64,000 bases of DNA from Fistulifera solaris (lineage: Eukaryota > Bacillariophyta > Bacillariophyceae > Naviculales > Stauroneidaceae), in NCBI GenBank assembly GCA_030295235.1, contig AP026148.1, positions 124,001 through 188,000 on the forward strand, read 5' to 3'. The notes below the pieces were generated by a model, which was given only the letters and a program-made list of their open reading frames with translations, was not told the origin of the DNA and did not search any database. Positions within the stretch are counted from its first letter, which is position 1. Each line of letters opens with the position of its first letter. Below, in pieces: positions 1 to 11,182 of this stretch. Made by a program: the position numbers and the translations under genes.

Positions 1-2161
1 AATCACCACGAATCATGTAGTACGCATACATAGCACACATGGCTTTCTCAAAAGGAACATCCAGAAAGTATTTTTCATCACCCCAGTCGAACCTTAAAGC
101 GTCCAACTGAGCTTTCCGCTCAGGTACATGTTTCACTTCGAGACTCCCATCTCGAATTCGACGTACTATACTACCTAGTTGCATGCCACCCAAATGTTCG
201 GGCCACCTGTCTATTGTTTTCAGCACTTTAGGAGCCGCAACGGTAGCGACTCGTGCCCGAGCAGTGACTAATTCTTCCTCTTCTTCCACCTGCTGCTCTA
301 AGCGGCGAATTTCTGCAGCAATTATGTCTTCACCACTGTTGTCGCGGAATTGGCTGTTTCTGCTACCACGGTCATCGTCACCAAAACTCGCAATGGCCGC
401 CGCGGCACGCGCATCGAGATCAAATTGATCAAAAGCATCCATCCCATCTTCATAATCGTCGTCATCCTCGTCCAAATCCAAGAAACCAGTGATTTCCTTG
501 GGTATGGGTACAACAAAGAACACATCGTCATCCTTTTCATTCTTTGTAGGCTCGAAAGTCAAATTGCCATACATAGCCTTATACACGGTAAGAGCTTCGA
601 CGACATCTTCAAAGACAAAGTCATCACCAAAGTCATCATTGAACCATGGAATATCTTTTGTTTGTTTTCCTTTTATGACTCTCTTATTGGGAGTCAAGCC
701 TTCGATGATATTGACCTCCAGGGCCCGTTCGGTGGCCTCTTTCAAACTCTCATCCAACGTGCGTTCTTCGATGTATTCTTCTTCGACCGAGGAAGCTGGT
801 GTCGATGACAGAATGTCTGCCCCGGACGCCATTCCTGAAGATGTTTCCGGCATTCGCGCCCCATCAAAATTCCAGCCAGAGGCCGAGGCCGAAAAATCGC
901 CATCCTCTGAGTACACACCATCGCCCGCATCAAACGAGCCTTCCAGTAGCGCTTTGAAACCGGCATCCTCTTCGTCCTCACCGCCCCACTGCGTCGCTCG
1001 ACGTCGCGTGCCTCTCACTGGAGGAGTCCAAGCGAATCCCAAATCGTCTAGCATCTTTCGGCGCGACGGATAGTTATTCACAAACGTTCCTTGGGATCGA
1101 ATAGCATTGACACGTGCCCCTAAACGTAATCCCCACGTTGCTTCCGGCCAGCGACGGTCATTCTTGGGCACAGCAAAGGGTTGGGGGACCAATAAATCTC
1201 CATGAATGGATTTATAAGTTTGCAGCGCTAGATACACATTTTGAAAGCGCACATCATTGGCGGAGCCTGTCGCATCGAGCTCATTGACATCATTGTATTT
1301 ACTATTGTCGGTCTTTGCGGGTGAATTCCTGCTCGATTGTTTGGGCGTAGCGGATGATTCGGTCAGATACTCCCTGGTTTCCTCTTGGTAATTACCATCA
1401 ACAACGTCCACATCCGCAGTATCATTCTCCGCATCCTGTGTTCGATATCCGACTTCCGCAAACGCTCGTTGCGCCGTTGGATTCTGCGGAATGACAGTAT
1501 CACGTACTACCGGCCAAAATCGACCCAATGGCATGCCATGCACTTCCTGTGGCCACGGATCTTGCGCGGGCACGGTGAAAGTATTGGGAATCTCCGCATT
1601 GCTGTCGCTGTTTTTATTATTATTATTATTATTCAGTTTTTGATACGTCTGATACGCCAATTTGACTTGCTGCCACGAGACTTGTTGCGGTTCCGATTTA
1701 TTCGAGCGCAATTGCCAAACAAATCCCAATTGCTCGAGGGCTTTTCTTCGTTCCGGAGTCAAGTATTTCCCCGTGGCACGAATTTCGGCCACAACTTTTC
1801 CCAATTTGAGTTCATGAGCAGCTTCTGGCCATGGTTTAATATTGGGAACGACGAACCGTTGCGGTACTTTAAGATCACCGAACGCGGCTTTGTATAAACG
1901 AAAGGCTGCGAAAATTGCTTTCCATTCGGCTTCGTCGTCGTTGTCGGCGTTGTTATTATTATTAGCGTTACCGTTTGATTGACTCAAGCGTGTTCTCCAT
2001 GATCGTTCTGATACTACAGAACTATGCAATATTGAAGGCCTCGGAAGAAATAGTTTTTGTTTCGGTAAGGAATGTTGATGTTGTAACGTCCAAGAAAACA
2101 AAGGTACACACAAAAGGAACAAAACAAAGCCAACCAAGTCGATTCGTATCACACGAATCAT
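1..2161 (-). CDS. secreted protein with helicase-associated (HA)-type repeats, partial
   Basis: A continuous reading frame of 720 codons runs from an ATG at 2161 leftward off the window, with no stop and no intron. It starts MIRVIRIDLVGFVLFLLCVP, a good signal peptide. At least four repeats of about 65 residues follow. Each has a pattern like aLQTYKsiHGDLlVPqpF, then WPEa..G..LG..V..IR..G, then R...L..LGF.W. This resembles the helicase-associated (HA) domain that is common in diatom proteins. Acidic and Asn-rich linkers, some encoded by trinucleotide runs, separate the repeats. The fourth repeat ends near the left edge and a fifth begins there. The HA domain was named from bacterial helicases, but no helicase motif is visible here. 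The signal peptide suggests secretion or an endomembrane/plastid route. Function is unknown. Confidence 0.75.
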   Translation of the reverse strand, partial: MIRVIRIDLVGFVLFLLCVPLFSWTLQHQHSLPKQKLFLPRPSILHSSVVSERSWRTRLSQSNGNANNNNNADNDDEAEWKAIFAAFRLYKAAFGDLKVPQRFVVPNIKPWPEAAHELKLGKVVAEIRATGKYLTPERRKALEQLGFVWQLRSNKSEPQQVSWQQVKLAYQTYQKLNNNNNNKNSDSNAEIPNTFTVPAQDPWPQEVHGMPLGRFWPVVRDTVIPQNPTAQRAFAEVGYRTQDAENDTADVDVVDGNYQEETREYLTESSATPKQSSRNSPAKTDNSKYNDVNELDATGSANDVRFQNVYLALQTYKSIHGDLLVPQPFAVPKNDRRWPEATWGLRLGARVNAIRSQGTFVNNYPSRRKMLDDLGFAWTPPVRGTRRRATQWGGEDEEDAGFKALLEGSFDAGDGVYSEDGDFSASASGWNFDGARMPETSSGMASGADILSSTPASSVEEEYIEERTLDESLKEATERALEVNIIEGLTPNKRVIKGKQTKDIPWFNDDFGDDFVFEDVVEALTVYKAMYGNLTFEPTKNEKDDDVFFVVPIPKEITGFLDLDEDDDDYEDGMDAFDQFDLDARAAAAIASFGDDDRGSRNSQFRDNSGEDIIAAEIRRLEQQVEEEEELVTARARVATVAAPKVLKTIDRWPEHLGGMQLGSIVRRIRDGSLEVKHVPERKAQLDALRFDWGDEKYFLDVPFEKAMCAMYAYYMIRGD

Positions 2162-2661
2162 TGTGAAAATATAACACAATCGAAAACAGAATAGATCAAT
2201 CCAGATAATATATAAATAGCTGCGTTTCTCTTCTATCTCTTTCTCTCTTTTGATGGATGGATGGATGATTTATTATTGATGGCTCTTACTACGTTTTGAT
2301 TACCAGTATCGCCGTATCTCGTCGTGTTCTTCTCGGTTGATGGAGGTTGTGACTTTGTGCGACGGGCGGACCGACGATTTCGCTCTCGGAAGGCAGGACG
2401 GACGATGGACAAATTTTACGCGCGAACCGCGAACAACGGCAAGTTGACATGGGGCGGACCACCGGTACTCAATACATAGAGACATGGAACATCCGTGTCG
2501 TTTGTACGTGGCACACAATCAAACAGAATAAGCCAGTGTCTCATCTTCGTCGAGCATTCACGAACAAAAATCCATCCATAACTGCTCCGTTCAACGTTCC
2601 AACATCATCTTCTCCTCCATTTGTGACACATAAATCAGCTCCTTTCGTCGCTCTTTTCTTA

Positions 2662-2666
<5 letters not shown>

Positions 2667-2738
<72 letters not shown>
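2667..2738. repeat. (CT)36 microsatellite
   Basis: An uninterrupted CT dinucleotide tract of 72 bases. It lies about 500 bp upstream of the HA-repeat gene start and reads as GA on that gene's strand. Confidence 0.97.
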
Positions 2739-2743
<5 letters not shown>

Positions 2744-3356
2744 AAGCATGAAGAAGGTTACGTCGAACTCGTCCTTTCACAATGAAAATTGGCGGCCACC
2801 GAGAAGATACGTCGCCATAATACTCTTCGCCTCCATGATCGAACAAATCTTTCTGGTTTGGCATAGAGTCATGATGCAATTCGAAGAGAGTTTAGTACAT
2901 CAAATCAAAATGGCTCATTTGACATCGGGTGGACCCACAAGTCGTGACTCTTCTCGCTCCTCCGTCAACAAATAAATAGACCGAATGGGATCTATCAACA
3001 GCGAATGTAAACTGTCATTTTGCACCTTTCGCTGTTTTGTATGTAAAGTAAACGCCAAATCAATTAAAGATTATTAAATAGATAACACTGTTCTCATACT
3101 TTACAACTTGCAACTAATTCGTAGGAGAAGCAACACAGGTCTCCTTCATTCCGTCATGAATAAAGTGGATCTTATGTGTATGGTTGTAGCATCAACGATA
3201 ACTAACCTCTTCCTATAAAAATGTCGATGTGCGTCCATGCGAGTGTGATCTTTTCCTGCTTTATTATTAGCACAAATCATTTCAATGTGGAAATGAATCG
3301 TTTGGAAGTTTCATTGTCCAATGTACTATATGCCACAGTGTTGTCTGTTTTTCACC

Positions 3357-3380
3357 ACGACTGCATTTGAGTCATGAGTC
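3357..3380 (+). repeat. dispersed ACGACTG/AGTCATGAGTC motif, copy 1
   Basis: The sequence reads ACGACTGCATTTG followed by AGTCATGAGTC. It is preceded by GTGTTGTCTG and TTTTTCACC, a leader shared with other copies. It is intergenic, about 415 bp upstream of the TPR gene. Confidence 0.7.
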
Positions 3381-3568
3381 AGGGTCAAACAAACTACGGA
3401 CTAGTACCAGGTAATGATCTGCTAGATGATGCTTACATGTTATTTTCTTACTCGATATCTCTTGTGGCATTTCATAAAAACAATACCTGGGGGAAGGCTT
3501 TATTTTTTAGTTTATTTGACACGCCTACTAGACGCTCTAGTTCAACCGATCTCCATATCAATCGAGGA

Positions 3569-3601
<33 letters not shown>
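3569..3601. repeat. (GTC)11 microsatellite
   Basis: Eleven perfect GTC units lie about 200 bp upstream of the TPR gene start. Confidence 0.95.
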
Positions 3602-3795
3602 TCGCCCCTGTCCGTCACTTCGTGGTTACGTCACGTTTCTCTCTGCCTCGTTTCGTTTCTTGCGTTTGATGCGATCGCCTGATTATTTATTATTCATTCA
3701 ATCGATGATTTCTTCATTAAAAGAAACAAGAAGAATACATATTCTTATCATAACAGATTTCGATTCTGCTTTGCATAAACGTGTATGACTAGATC

Positions 3796-4644
3796 ATGAC
3801 AACTACATTCAGTAGTGAAGGCTTTGATTTAGATGCGGCGGCATCGTCCTCCAATGTCATTTACGAAATCGGTGGTGCTGTTTCCTCAGAACCAGAGACT
3901 ACGACTGTACCGGAATCGACGGCTACTACAGACGAATCTTCTACAGCCGAGTCGTTCAAACAAAAAGGCAATCAAGCTTTTCTGAAAGGAGAATATCTGG
4001 AAGCGTACGAATGGTATACGCAAGCGATTGAAGCCACGCCAGGTATGAAAGCGGAAGAATTACTGCAACAAAAGGAGGAATGGGAAAAAGAACAAACGAG
4101 GCTGGCGCGAGAGAGACTGTACGAACGTGATCAGAAAAAGAAAGAAGATGAAGGAGAAGAGCCTCTTGACAGCAATGCCACATCCGAGGCGACTCAGTTC
4201 ACCGCACCACCGCACGAACACGCCACCGAATTATCGATTTACTACGCCAATCGCGGAGCTGCACTGTATTCGTTGCAGAGATACGAAGAAGCTGTCCAAG
4301 ACTGCAATATTGCACTTTTGTGGAATCCAACATATGTCAAAGCGCTTGTACGACGATCGAAAGGACACGAACAACTGGAGCATTACGATTTGGCCTTGCA
4401 AGACGCGAAACTAGCCTTTGAATTGGGTGATAGTAAAACGAAACAATCGTTACGACCTGCCTTGACACGCTTACAGAAAGCCGAAGACGCGCGCTTGGAA
4501 AAGCTCAAAACCGAAACCTTGGGGCAACTCAAAGAGCTGGGAAATTCGATATTGGGCAACTTTGGCTTGTCATTGGACAACTTTCAGGCCGTCCAAGATC
4601 CGAATACGGGATCGTATAGCATATCCTTTCAGAACAACAAATAA
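3796..4644 (+). CDS. TPR protein, TTC1-like co-chaperone
   Basis: A single-exon 282-residue protein. The acidic N-terminus (about 1-55) leads into a TPR repeat (SFKQKGNQAFLKGEYLEAYE). A charged insert follows, then two further TPRs from about residue 150 (IYYANRGAALYSLQRYEEAV and YVKALVRRSKGHEQLEHYDL). The C-terminus, LGNSILGNFGLSLDNFQ then GSYSISF, closely matches the conserved end of tetratricopeptide repeat protein 1 (TTC1). That family consists of small cytosolic TPR adaptors that bind Hsp70/Hsp90 C-termini and other partners. The length is close to that of human TTC1. The ATG at 3796 is the first in frame. Confidence 0.88.
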   Translation: MTTTFSSEGFDLDAAASSSNVIYEIGGAVSSEPETTTVPESTATTDESSTAESFKQKGNQAFLKGEYLEAYEWYTQAIEATPGMKAEELLQQKEEWEKEQTRLARERLYERDQKKKEDEGEEPLDSNATSEATQFTAPPHEHATELSIYYANRGAALYSLQRYEEAVQDCNIALLWNPTYVKALVRRSKGHEQLEHYDLALQDAKLAFELGDSKTKQSLRPALTRLQKAEDARLEKLKTETLGQLKELGNSILGNFGLSLDNFQAVQDPNTGSYSISFQNNK

Positions 4645-4775
4645 TAGAAACAGTAGTTTTAGTAGAATCACGATAGCGATAGGAGTAAAAAGACAGCATA
4701 ATCCAATTTTAGCATTAGATTCTATGATATTAAAAAGTTCTTTACAACCAAAGCTGCAGCTGCTTTCTATGTCGT

Positions 4776-7201
4776 TCAAGATCCTTCCGATGGATTAGGT
4801 TGACTCGCGGTGGTGGGAGATTTGGAACCATCACCGCCTCCTTCTCCTTGCGGTGTATTCCTTCCACTGCCACTGTTGTTAAAATTCGGCGAGAATCGAC
4901 CACCCTGTCCCCGGCCACCATTTCCTCGGCCTCTACCGTTGCGACCGGCATTACGTCCTCCCCGCGACCGCCGCCTGCGCCACCACGCCCGCCTCGACCA
5001 CGAAAGCCGTCATCCATAGGAGGAGGTCCTTGCTCATAGCCATACGGGTATGCCATGGGAGGGTAACCGTAAGGCGTGTGTATGGGAGGACCGACCATTG
5101 GGTATCGATTCATGGGATGCATAAATTGGGGAGGAAAAGCACGTTGTTGCTGTTGCGGATACATGCCATAGTATTGTACGTTGTAGTGCATGGGAACACC
5201 TGTTTGAGGAGGATGTTGCTGATGCTGTGTTTCAGATGAATGTTGCGCTTGTTGTGAGGATGTCGCTGCTTCGGGAACAGATGATGTTTCTCCTTCTTGC
5301 GGCTGAGATATTTCGGCTTGCTGTTGCTCTTCTGACGAAGTGGGAACCTTGGCATCATCTGCGGAGTCTGAAGAGGCAAGTGCATTGACGGGCACTGATG
5401 ATGCCTTTGCTGGAGGGGGTGGACCTTGTGGAGGCATTCCACCAGGCATGTGAGCTTGCATTTGCTGAGGATCCACACCGGGGTACGGATATCGCATACC
5501 AGGATACTGTGGATGGCCCATCATGTGCACCATGGCTATGAGCAAAGAAGAAAAAAAAAACGAAAAGTCGTGATTGAGAAACCATATGATCAGACGACAG
5601 GGAGACAAATCGGTTGGAATGATACTCACTGGGCTGTCCCACGGGGCCGTGCATGTACATGTGGGGCGCCAAAGGCATGCCAGTATTCGGGTCGTACATG
5701 ATGGGCATATGTTGACTGGGCGGTATGTTTTCGGGAGGCGGGACGCTCGCACTGCCTGGCGTAAACGATTTGGCGTTGATATTAAATGTGAACGACTTGG
5801 CATTGGCGTTCAACTTGGATTTCCCAACTTCCTTCGTTTCGGAAGAAATTGCTTGATTCTCCTCTTTGGATGCCTCTTCGGCTGGTTTCTCGGACTTGAC
5901 ATCTCCTTTATTCTCCGCGACTTTTTCCTCGTCTGGCTGTTCTTGCTTGCGGTTAGAAGTAACCGGCGTGGCTTCCGCAATTGACAACTCTTCCACCTTG
6001 GGAGTGCTGGGTACTACTACTACTACAGGTGCCGCGTCAATCTTGGGGGCATCCCCCGTTGCCGCCGCGGACGCAATCGTCTGCTTTTGCGATTTGTCTG
6101 CTTTGGCCACGGCCGCCCAATTCATAGGCTGCTTCTTGGGTTGTTCTTTCAAAACACCCGAATACAAATCCTCCTCATCGTAGTCTCCTTGAATTTTGTG
6201 ACCTCGTTCTTCGGCAATGTGTGGATTGGAACTGGCGGCACCCTCAATTTCTCTAGCCAATTTTTCTGCGTGTTCAATCTTTTCCTGATCCATGGTCGAT
6301 TTGTCGAGTTCCGTTGTGTAAAGATTCTCATCGTAGCTGGCCTTGACATTAAAGAGCTGCTCATTCGCTTTGAACTGATCCCAGCCACCAATGGATCCTT
6401 GTAGTCCAGCTTGTACCGGACGGGGCGCATTCCCCAACAAGGCATCCGCACGACTGTTCCCATTCCCACTGGAAGGAGGAGACGCAATCGGAGTTGTCCA
6501 GGCGGAACCAGCTGCCACCAATCCTTTGTTACCTCCCGAATTCTTTCCGCTAATTTCGGTATCCGTTTGAAAGCTTCCGTTCGGATTGCTACTGGTAACA
6601 TTGTTGTTGTTTGTCAAAGCATCCATGCGAATCGATTTCAAATGTAAATGCACGACCTGAGACATGTCTACCACAAGTGTTTGACCGGCCTTGACTCCAG
6701 CGTGTTGTTCTTTCGGTGCCTGAAGGATCGAGACGGCTTTGAGAACGAATTTATGGCGTTGATCGGCAGGCAATGAAGGAAAAGGCGTGGCCGTATGAAA
6801 GATTCCTCCGTACACGGCACCATCTACCAAGGTCATTTGTACTTTCTGTCCTACCATGTTGAGAAGCAAATGCAAAAATCGTTCGCGGAGAGCATCGACA
6901 TTGCTGGGTACCGCAGAAGACGATTTGGAGGAAAGCGACAAACCTGGAGGAGGTGTAACACTTTTCTGAAGCGGTTTACTCCACGCGTTCGGTTTCGTCG
7001 AAGTGCGTTTGCTGTACTCAGAGAAGAATAGAAAATATACAAGGTTAGATTCGAGTGTATCGACGTTAACGAAGAAGAAGAATAATAATAAGAAGAAGAA
7101 AGATCCGTCTCATTGATGGTGCCTTCGACTCCGAAAAACCGTACGTACCCAGCCGCATCTTCTTTCTTGACGCCCTTCATAGCGCCGCTGCTGCTGCTCA
7201 T
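4776..7201 (-). CDS. ataxin-2-like RNA-binding protein (three exons)
   Basis: Exons are 7149-7201, 5630-7011 and 4776-5535; introns of 137 and 94 bp are GT-AG and in phase. The N-terminal part of exon 2 carries an Lsm-type fold (LLLNMVGQKVQMTLVDGAVY, then a HKFVLKAVSIL strand). An LsmAD-like segment follows (QLFNVKASYDENLYTTELD). Next is a PAM2-like poly(A)-binding-protein motif (LNANAKSFTFNINAKSFTPG). The third exon is rich in Pro, Gln, Tyr and Met. This is the domain order of ataxin-2, which acts in mRNA translation, stability and stress granules. In the last exon the RGG-rich tail switches frame at the C4 run 4960-4963. One extra G there would give GGRNAGRNGRGRGNGG and a stop at 4776; unshifted, the frame runs to 4742. 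I read this as a homopolymer length error. Intact length is about 730 residues. Confidence 0.85.
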
Positions 7202-8055
7202 GATGCTTTTTTCTGCTACAAGTTCTACGACCTTACTAGATAACAAGTGTGTTAACTTCTTACGGTTCGAACAATCGACGGATCGAATGATGAACGATTG
7301 AAAACACACAATGCGCAATAACAACGAGAGGGACGAGATCAAGAACCGATAAACGACGGTATCGGCGCAGGCGGTAATTAAGATCGACCAATAGTCTTTT
7401 TACAGCAGGCTGATGTGATCAGGGGTACTTATTGTGTAGCGTCGAGGTGTTGTCCTTGGTGTTGTTTACACCTTTGACCGCCGGACGCTGGATGGAGGCT
7501 ACAATGCGGCTCACGGACGGACGCTAACGTCCAAAAGCCTTCCTCCTCGAGTGAACCGATTTCCGGCACCTTCTATTATCAAGAGCAGATGGTAATGCTC
7601 CTGAAGCATTTAACAATAAGTTTATTAATGAATACGTGTGTTTTGTTGCTTTTGGTGACACTGTTGGATGTCTTGAAGAATAACATGATGCATGACTCAT
7701 GACTGAAATGCAGTCGTGGAAACTCCGTCCATAGTTAATGTAAAGCAGGACTCTTCCCAAAACATTGCCGACTTATGGAGAATCGAGAAGTGTATTCCAG
7801 ATGCTCTTGGAATAAACATAAACCTATCTCTTTCCTAAATATAGAATTAAGGTATGTTGTTGGAGAGAGAAAATCAACTCGCTAATTATAAATTACTACT
7901 TTAGGATCCATCACTTTTTGCATGCAGGATGGTATTACAGTGCACTGTTTTCCTTTTACTTTGTACGGCAGGATTGGTTCTATTCACATGTTTGATTTGT
8001 TTGTTGAAGCAACTTCTGTATTGCTTGCTCCACTTGATTGACCCGAATGATTTAG
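7202..8055. other. intergenic region
   Basis: About 850 bp between the 5' end of the ataxin-2-like gene and the 3' end of the HMG-box gene, both on the minus strand. I see no gene in it. One dispersed-motif copy lies at 7694-7719. Confidence 0.6.
7694..7719 (-). repeat. dispersed ACGACTG/AGTCATGAGTC motif, copy 2
   Basis: Reverse-strand copy. On the minus strand it reads CCACGACTGCATTTC followed by AGTCATGAGTC, the best match to the consensus in this window. It lies upstream of the ataxin-2-like gene. Confidence 0.7.
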
Positions 8056-8985
8056 TTATGCTTTCGGTTCCAGTTCAGGAATTCCACCTTGACTCATCGC
8101 CGACAGCTCCTTCTCGTAGCGCTTCCAATCACGCTGTGCCACGCGACGGTAAAAGTCTTTCTGCTTGTTGGGCAGTACCTTCCAACGACGCGAGACTTCT
8201 TTCGACAAATCGGTAAAGCTTAATTTACCATGAGTTTTACAATGAATGCGTTTCTCCGATCGATCGCGATTCCAGTGGCCTTGAAGCAAAGCGTCTTCTT
8301 TTTCTTTCGACCAATCGTGCTCTTTGTTGTTCAAAATACGATCGCGTTCGTCTCGAAAGAAGAAATTATAGGCCGATAGCGCTCGAAGTGGTCCGGGAGT
8401 GTTATCACAGGCCTTGTTGCATTCTGTTCTCTGGTGCATTTTCTTGCTTCGTTTCGTTTTCGGCGATTCCGTTCCCTCGACTACGAAATCATCGTTCCTC
8501 TTGGTGCGCTTATTGCGTCCCAGCGATACAGATTTACTGTCTTGCATGCCACATCGAACTTCTAGCTCAATTCTGTCTTCAACGGTGTTTCGAGTAACGT
8601 TCGAGACCTCCGGGGCCGAGTTGGAAAAGCGGTCATAATCGATGATATCCGATGTCATCAGTTCCGCTACATCCAAAGGAAGAAGATCGCTGTCACTCGA
8701 TTTGTATCCCGATTCTGGCTCCAATGGAACAATTTCTACGTCCGTCTCTTCGAGGGATGGAGAGACGCAGTAAATGTCGTGCCTCTGCTGTTTCATCATG
8801 ACAACGAATGGAGAAGAGCAAAGTTCATGTGTCGTCAATCGACCCTGTGGAAGCGTCCTGGCTTGTACAAATGATTGAATCGCGTCGGCTTCATCATACT
8901 TGGGCTGATAAGTCCATTCGGTTTCGTTGCCAAGGAGTCGCAACAAATTTACCATATCATTCGTCGTTGGTTCTGTTTCCGCCAT
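8056..8985 (-). CDS. HMG-box protein
   Basis: A single exon of 309 residues starting MAETEPTTNDMV. The C-terminal third holds an HMG box. It begins PLRALSAYNFFFRDERDRIL, continues after an insert with KLSFTDLSKEVSRRWKVL, and ends QKDFYRRVAQRDWKRYEKEL. The insert of about 35 residues between helix 1 and helix 2 is longer than in animal HMGB proteins but recurs in diatom HMG proteins, including the one at 38 kb. A basic patch (ESPKTKRSKK) just before the box could be a nuclear localisation signal. The role is probably DNA binding or bending in chromatin. The N-terminal 170 residues are acidic and unrecognised. Confidence 0.85.
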   Translation of the reverse strand: MAETEPTTNDMVNLLRLLGNETEWTYQPKYDEADAIQSFVQARTLPQGRLTTHELCSSPFVVMMKQQRHDIYCVSPSLEETDVEIVPLEPESGYKSSDSDLLPLDVAELMTSDIIDYDRFSNSAPEVSNVTRNTVEDRIELEVRCGMQDSKSVSLGRNKRTKRNDDFVVEGTESPKTKRSKKMHQRTECNKACDNTPGPLRALSAYNFFFRDERDRILNNKEHDWSKEKEDALLQGHWNRDRSEKRIHCKTHGKLSFTDLSKEVSRRWKVLPNKQKDFYRRVAQRDWKRYEKELSAMSQGGIPELEPKA

Positions 8986-9880
8986 TTTGTTTTCACCACG
9001 AAGAATGAATAATGTGAGAATTCACTTTCTTATGCAGTCGAATCAATGAATAATACGATTCGCTGGATTCGGTTCGAATGAGAGAAGATCCATCATCACT
9101 CGGTAAATGAAGGGAACCAACGCCGATCCCATCACATTCGTAAAACAGTGCCGCAGTGCAAAGGGCGTTCGGTCCTTCCCTATCGCGGTACCAGGGTATC
9201 TGTAAAGATCGAAAAACGTACTGTGTTTTGAGTGGAATGAACGTGACAAATGTTCAAGTTAGCAATTAGGAGCCAATCAAAAGTACCAGTGGGAAACGTA
9301 GTTCGGAATAAAATGACGTATATTTAAAAAGGATGATGCATCTACATTTTGGTGCTATATTGAGAGACGTGGTTTCGAAAGGCTTTCGCACATGGTGTGT
9401 TTGGGGTTTCGAAAGATACGAACAGCAGAAACGCAGAACAGCGTTTCATGGCAAAATCTTAACGAAATGACGACGCGATGAGCTGGCAGCTGGCACGTGG
9501 CAAACAATCGTGCCTACCAGGCTACCAGGTGTACTGGTACGGTACTGTACAAGTACCTCTATCCTCCGTGATGTGGATGTGAAAGGTCAAAGGTCTAACT
9601 TGTTTAACGTCAATGTTGCAACCTATAAGTGCAAGTTGACGTTTCTCGTTTTGATGCACTTAATTTTCCATAGTGCTTCCCCGTTTGGGAACACGTAAAA
9701 ATAATAGACCCGGAAGTTGAAGTTCCAGTCCTGGGTCCTCCCGACCAAAATTTTGGATAGCTTTGCGAACCAACACGGTCGAGGCAAAAAAAAACCGAAA
9801 ACATCACGATCTTCCTCCAAAGAATCGGATACCAATGAAAAGAGGAAGCCCTCTTTGCTCCCTTGTTTCTTTTTCGTACC
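8986..9880. other. intergenic region between divergent genes
   Basis: This lies between the HMG gene (minus) and the phytol-kinase-like gene (plus), so both promoters should be here. No gene is evident. A cluster of CTACCAGG, TACTGGTACGGTACTGTAC and similar words occupies 9516-9560. Confidence 0.55.
9516..9560. repeat. TACCAG/TACTGGTAC-rich tract
   Basis: The tract holds CTACCAGGCTACCAGGTG, then TACTGGTACGGTACTGTAC, then AAGTACC. Similar GTAC/ACCAG words recur at 15580-15610, 37588-37670, 49023-49040, 58519-58602, 63348-63358 and 63810-63828. Confidence 0.5.
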
Positions 9881-11029
9881 ATGACGGGCGCGTCGCATAG
9901 AACGTCGCTCTTTCACATTCTTCTTTTGATTTCCTCGACATTGGCGTTTGTTCATTCGGCAAAACAAGCGGCTTCTCCGACACGGCCACTTTTACGAAAG
10001 CCAAGCTTTGTCGCTTCTTCCAACACTTACACTCAAAATGCTATAGAACAAATTCGGTCCTTGAAACAACAATCGCCTTTAATGGTGCTGCAAGACACAC
10101 ACAATTCGGACGCGATGCCTTCCGATGATACTATTTCAGCCCGTAGAACTTCTTCTCGATCCGTTTTAGGAATCTTCGCTTTGTCTTCTTTTTCTCTGGT
10201 TACCATTGCTGCTAAATTTGGTATATTTCCCGGAACGCCATCGAGTCATGGAGATTTTCTTCCCTATACCGATCTGCAAATTCTGAGAGACTTGGGTGCG
10301 AGTTTGTTATGTGGTGCTCTCGCGTACGCGTTGGTGAAATCCATCACGTGGGCAGCCACTCCCACACCCGACCGCCCCGCGTTCTTGCAACCCCGCGATG
10401 CACGAAAAATCACCCATACGCTTTCGGCGACGGCGTACATGTTGTTTTGGCCACTCTTTTCGTCTGCTACCGGTGCTCGTTATTTTGCCGCCGTAGTGCC
10501 GCTCATTAACGGAGCTCGTTTAATTTTGGCGGCGAATGTCGACGATGACGATGAAAACAATAGTCTCGCTTCGGCTTTGTCGCGTTCGGGAAGTAAAGCA
10601 GAGGCTACGGGAGGGCCTTTGATTTATGTTGGAATCTTGGCGGCAGCCATTTTATTGTTTTGGCGAGATCAACCTGCGGGTGTCGTTGCTTTGAGCACAA
10701 TGGCGGCCGGTGATGGTTTAGCGGATTTGGTCGGACGAAGATTCGGGAAGAACAACAAGTGGCCTACTGCTTTGACGGGTGTCAATAATCGAAAGAGTAT
10801 TGCTGGAAGTGTCGCGTTGGTGACGGCCTCGGTCTTGACTTCGGTAGGAATCCTTTTATGGTTGCAAGCGACAGGATCGTTACTCACAACATTGCCACCA
10901 CTTGGCGAACTTGTTGCGAAGTTGTTGGTTATTACTGTGGGTGCTGCCTTTGTTGAACTTGTTCCGATTGCCGACGACAATTACACAGTTCCCATGACAG
11001 CTGCGGCGCTTTCACTCCTTTTCTTTTGA
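9881..11029 (+). CDS. phytol/polyprenol kinase-like membrane protein, probably plastid
   Basis: A single exon from the ATG at 9881 (382 residues). A signal peptide (LFHILLLISSTLAFVHS) ends in an LAF|VHS motif resembling the diatom ASAFAP cleavage site, so import into the complex plastid is likely. Several hydrophobic helices follow. The signature STMAAGDGLADLVGRRFG, then WP..LTGVNNRKSIAGSVAL, is that of the dolichol/phytol kinase (VTE5, CTP-dependent) family. The aspartates in AAGDGLAD belong to the nucleotide-binding region. In plants these enzymes phosphorylate phytol released from chlorophyll for tocopherol synthesis. The exact prenol substrate cannot be read from sequence. Confidence 0.85.
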   Translation: MTGASHRTSLFHILLLISSTLAFVHSAKQAASPTRPLLRKPSFVASSNTYTQNAIEQIRSLKQQSPLMVLQDTHNSDAMPSDDTISARRTSSRSVLGIFALSSFSLVTIAAKFGIFPGTPSSHGDFLPYTDLQILRDLGASLLCGALAYALVKSITWAATPTPDRPAFLQPRDARKITHTLSATAYMLFWPLFSSATGARYFAAVVPLINGARLILAANVDDDDENNSLASALSRSGSKAEATGGPLIYVGILAAAILLFWRDQPAGVVALSTMAAGDGLADLVGRRFGKNNKWPTALTGVNNRKSIAGSVALVTASVLTSVGILLWLQATGSLLTTLPPLGELVAKLLVITVGAAFVELVPIADDNYTVPMTAAALSLLFF

Positions 11030-11182
11030 AAAAAGCACATGCACTCGAACCAGCAGCACCTCGCAGTCATTACAAAAGTCTGTAGATTAAATCATATGAC
11101 TATGAAGCATTATAAAAGATGTTTTCATTGACAATGTAGTTTAAATATATCAGTTTGCTGATTCGTATTGCGTTCGTGATAA

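Larger units (their letters stand above)
2162..3795. other. intergenic region with two microsatellites
   Basis: This 1.6-kb stretch lies between the divergently transcribed HA-repeat gene and TPR gene, so it should hold both promoters. I see no convincing gene in it; the short open frames crossing the CT tract are low-complexity translations. It contains a (CT)36 tract, a (GTC)11 tract and one copy of the dispersed ACGACTG/AGTCATGAGTC motif. Confidence 0.6.

Noticed and set aside
2541-2879. 112-codon minus-strand frame with a long Arg-Glu run
   Set aside because: It is the translation of the CT microsatellite; no conserved sequence on either side.
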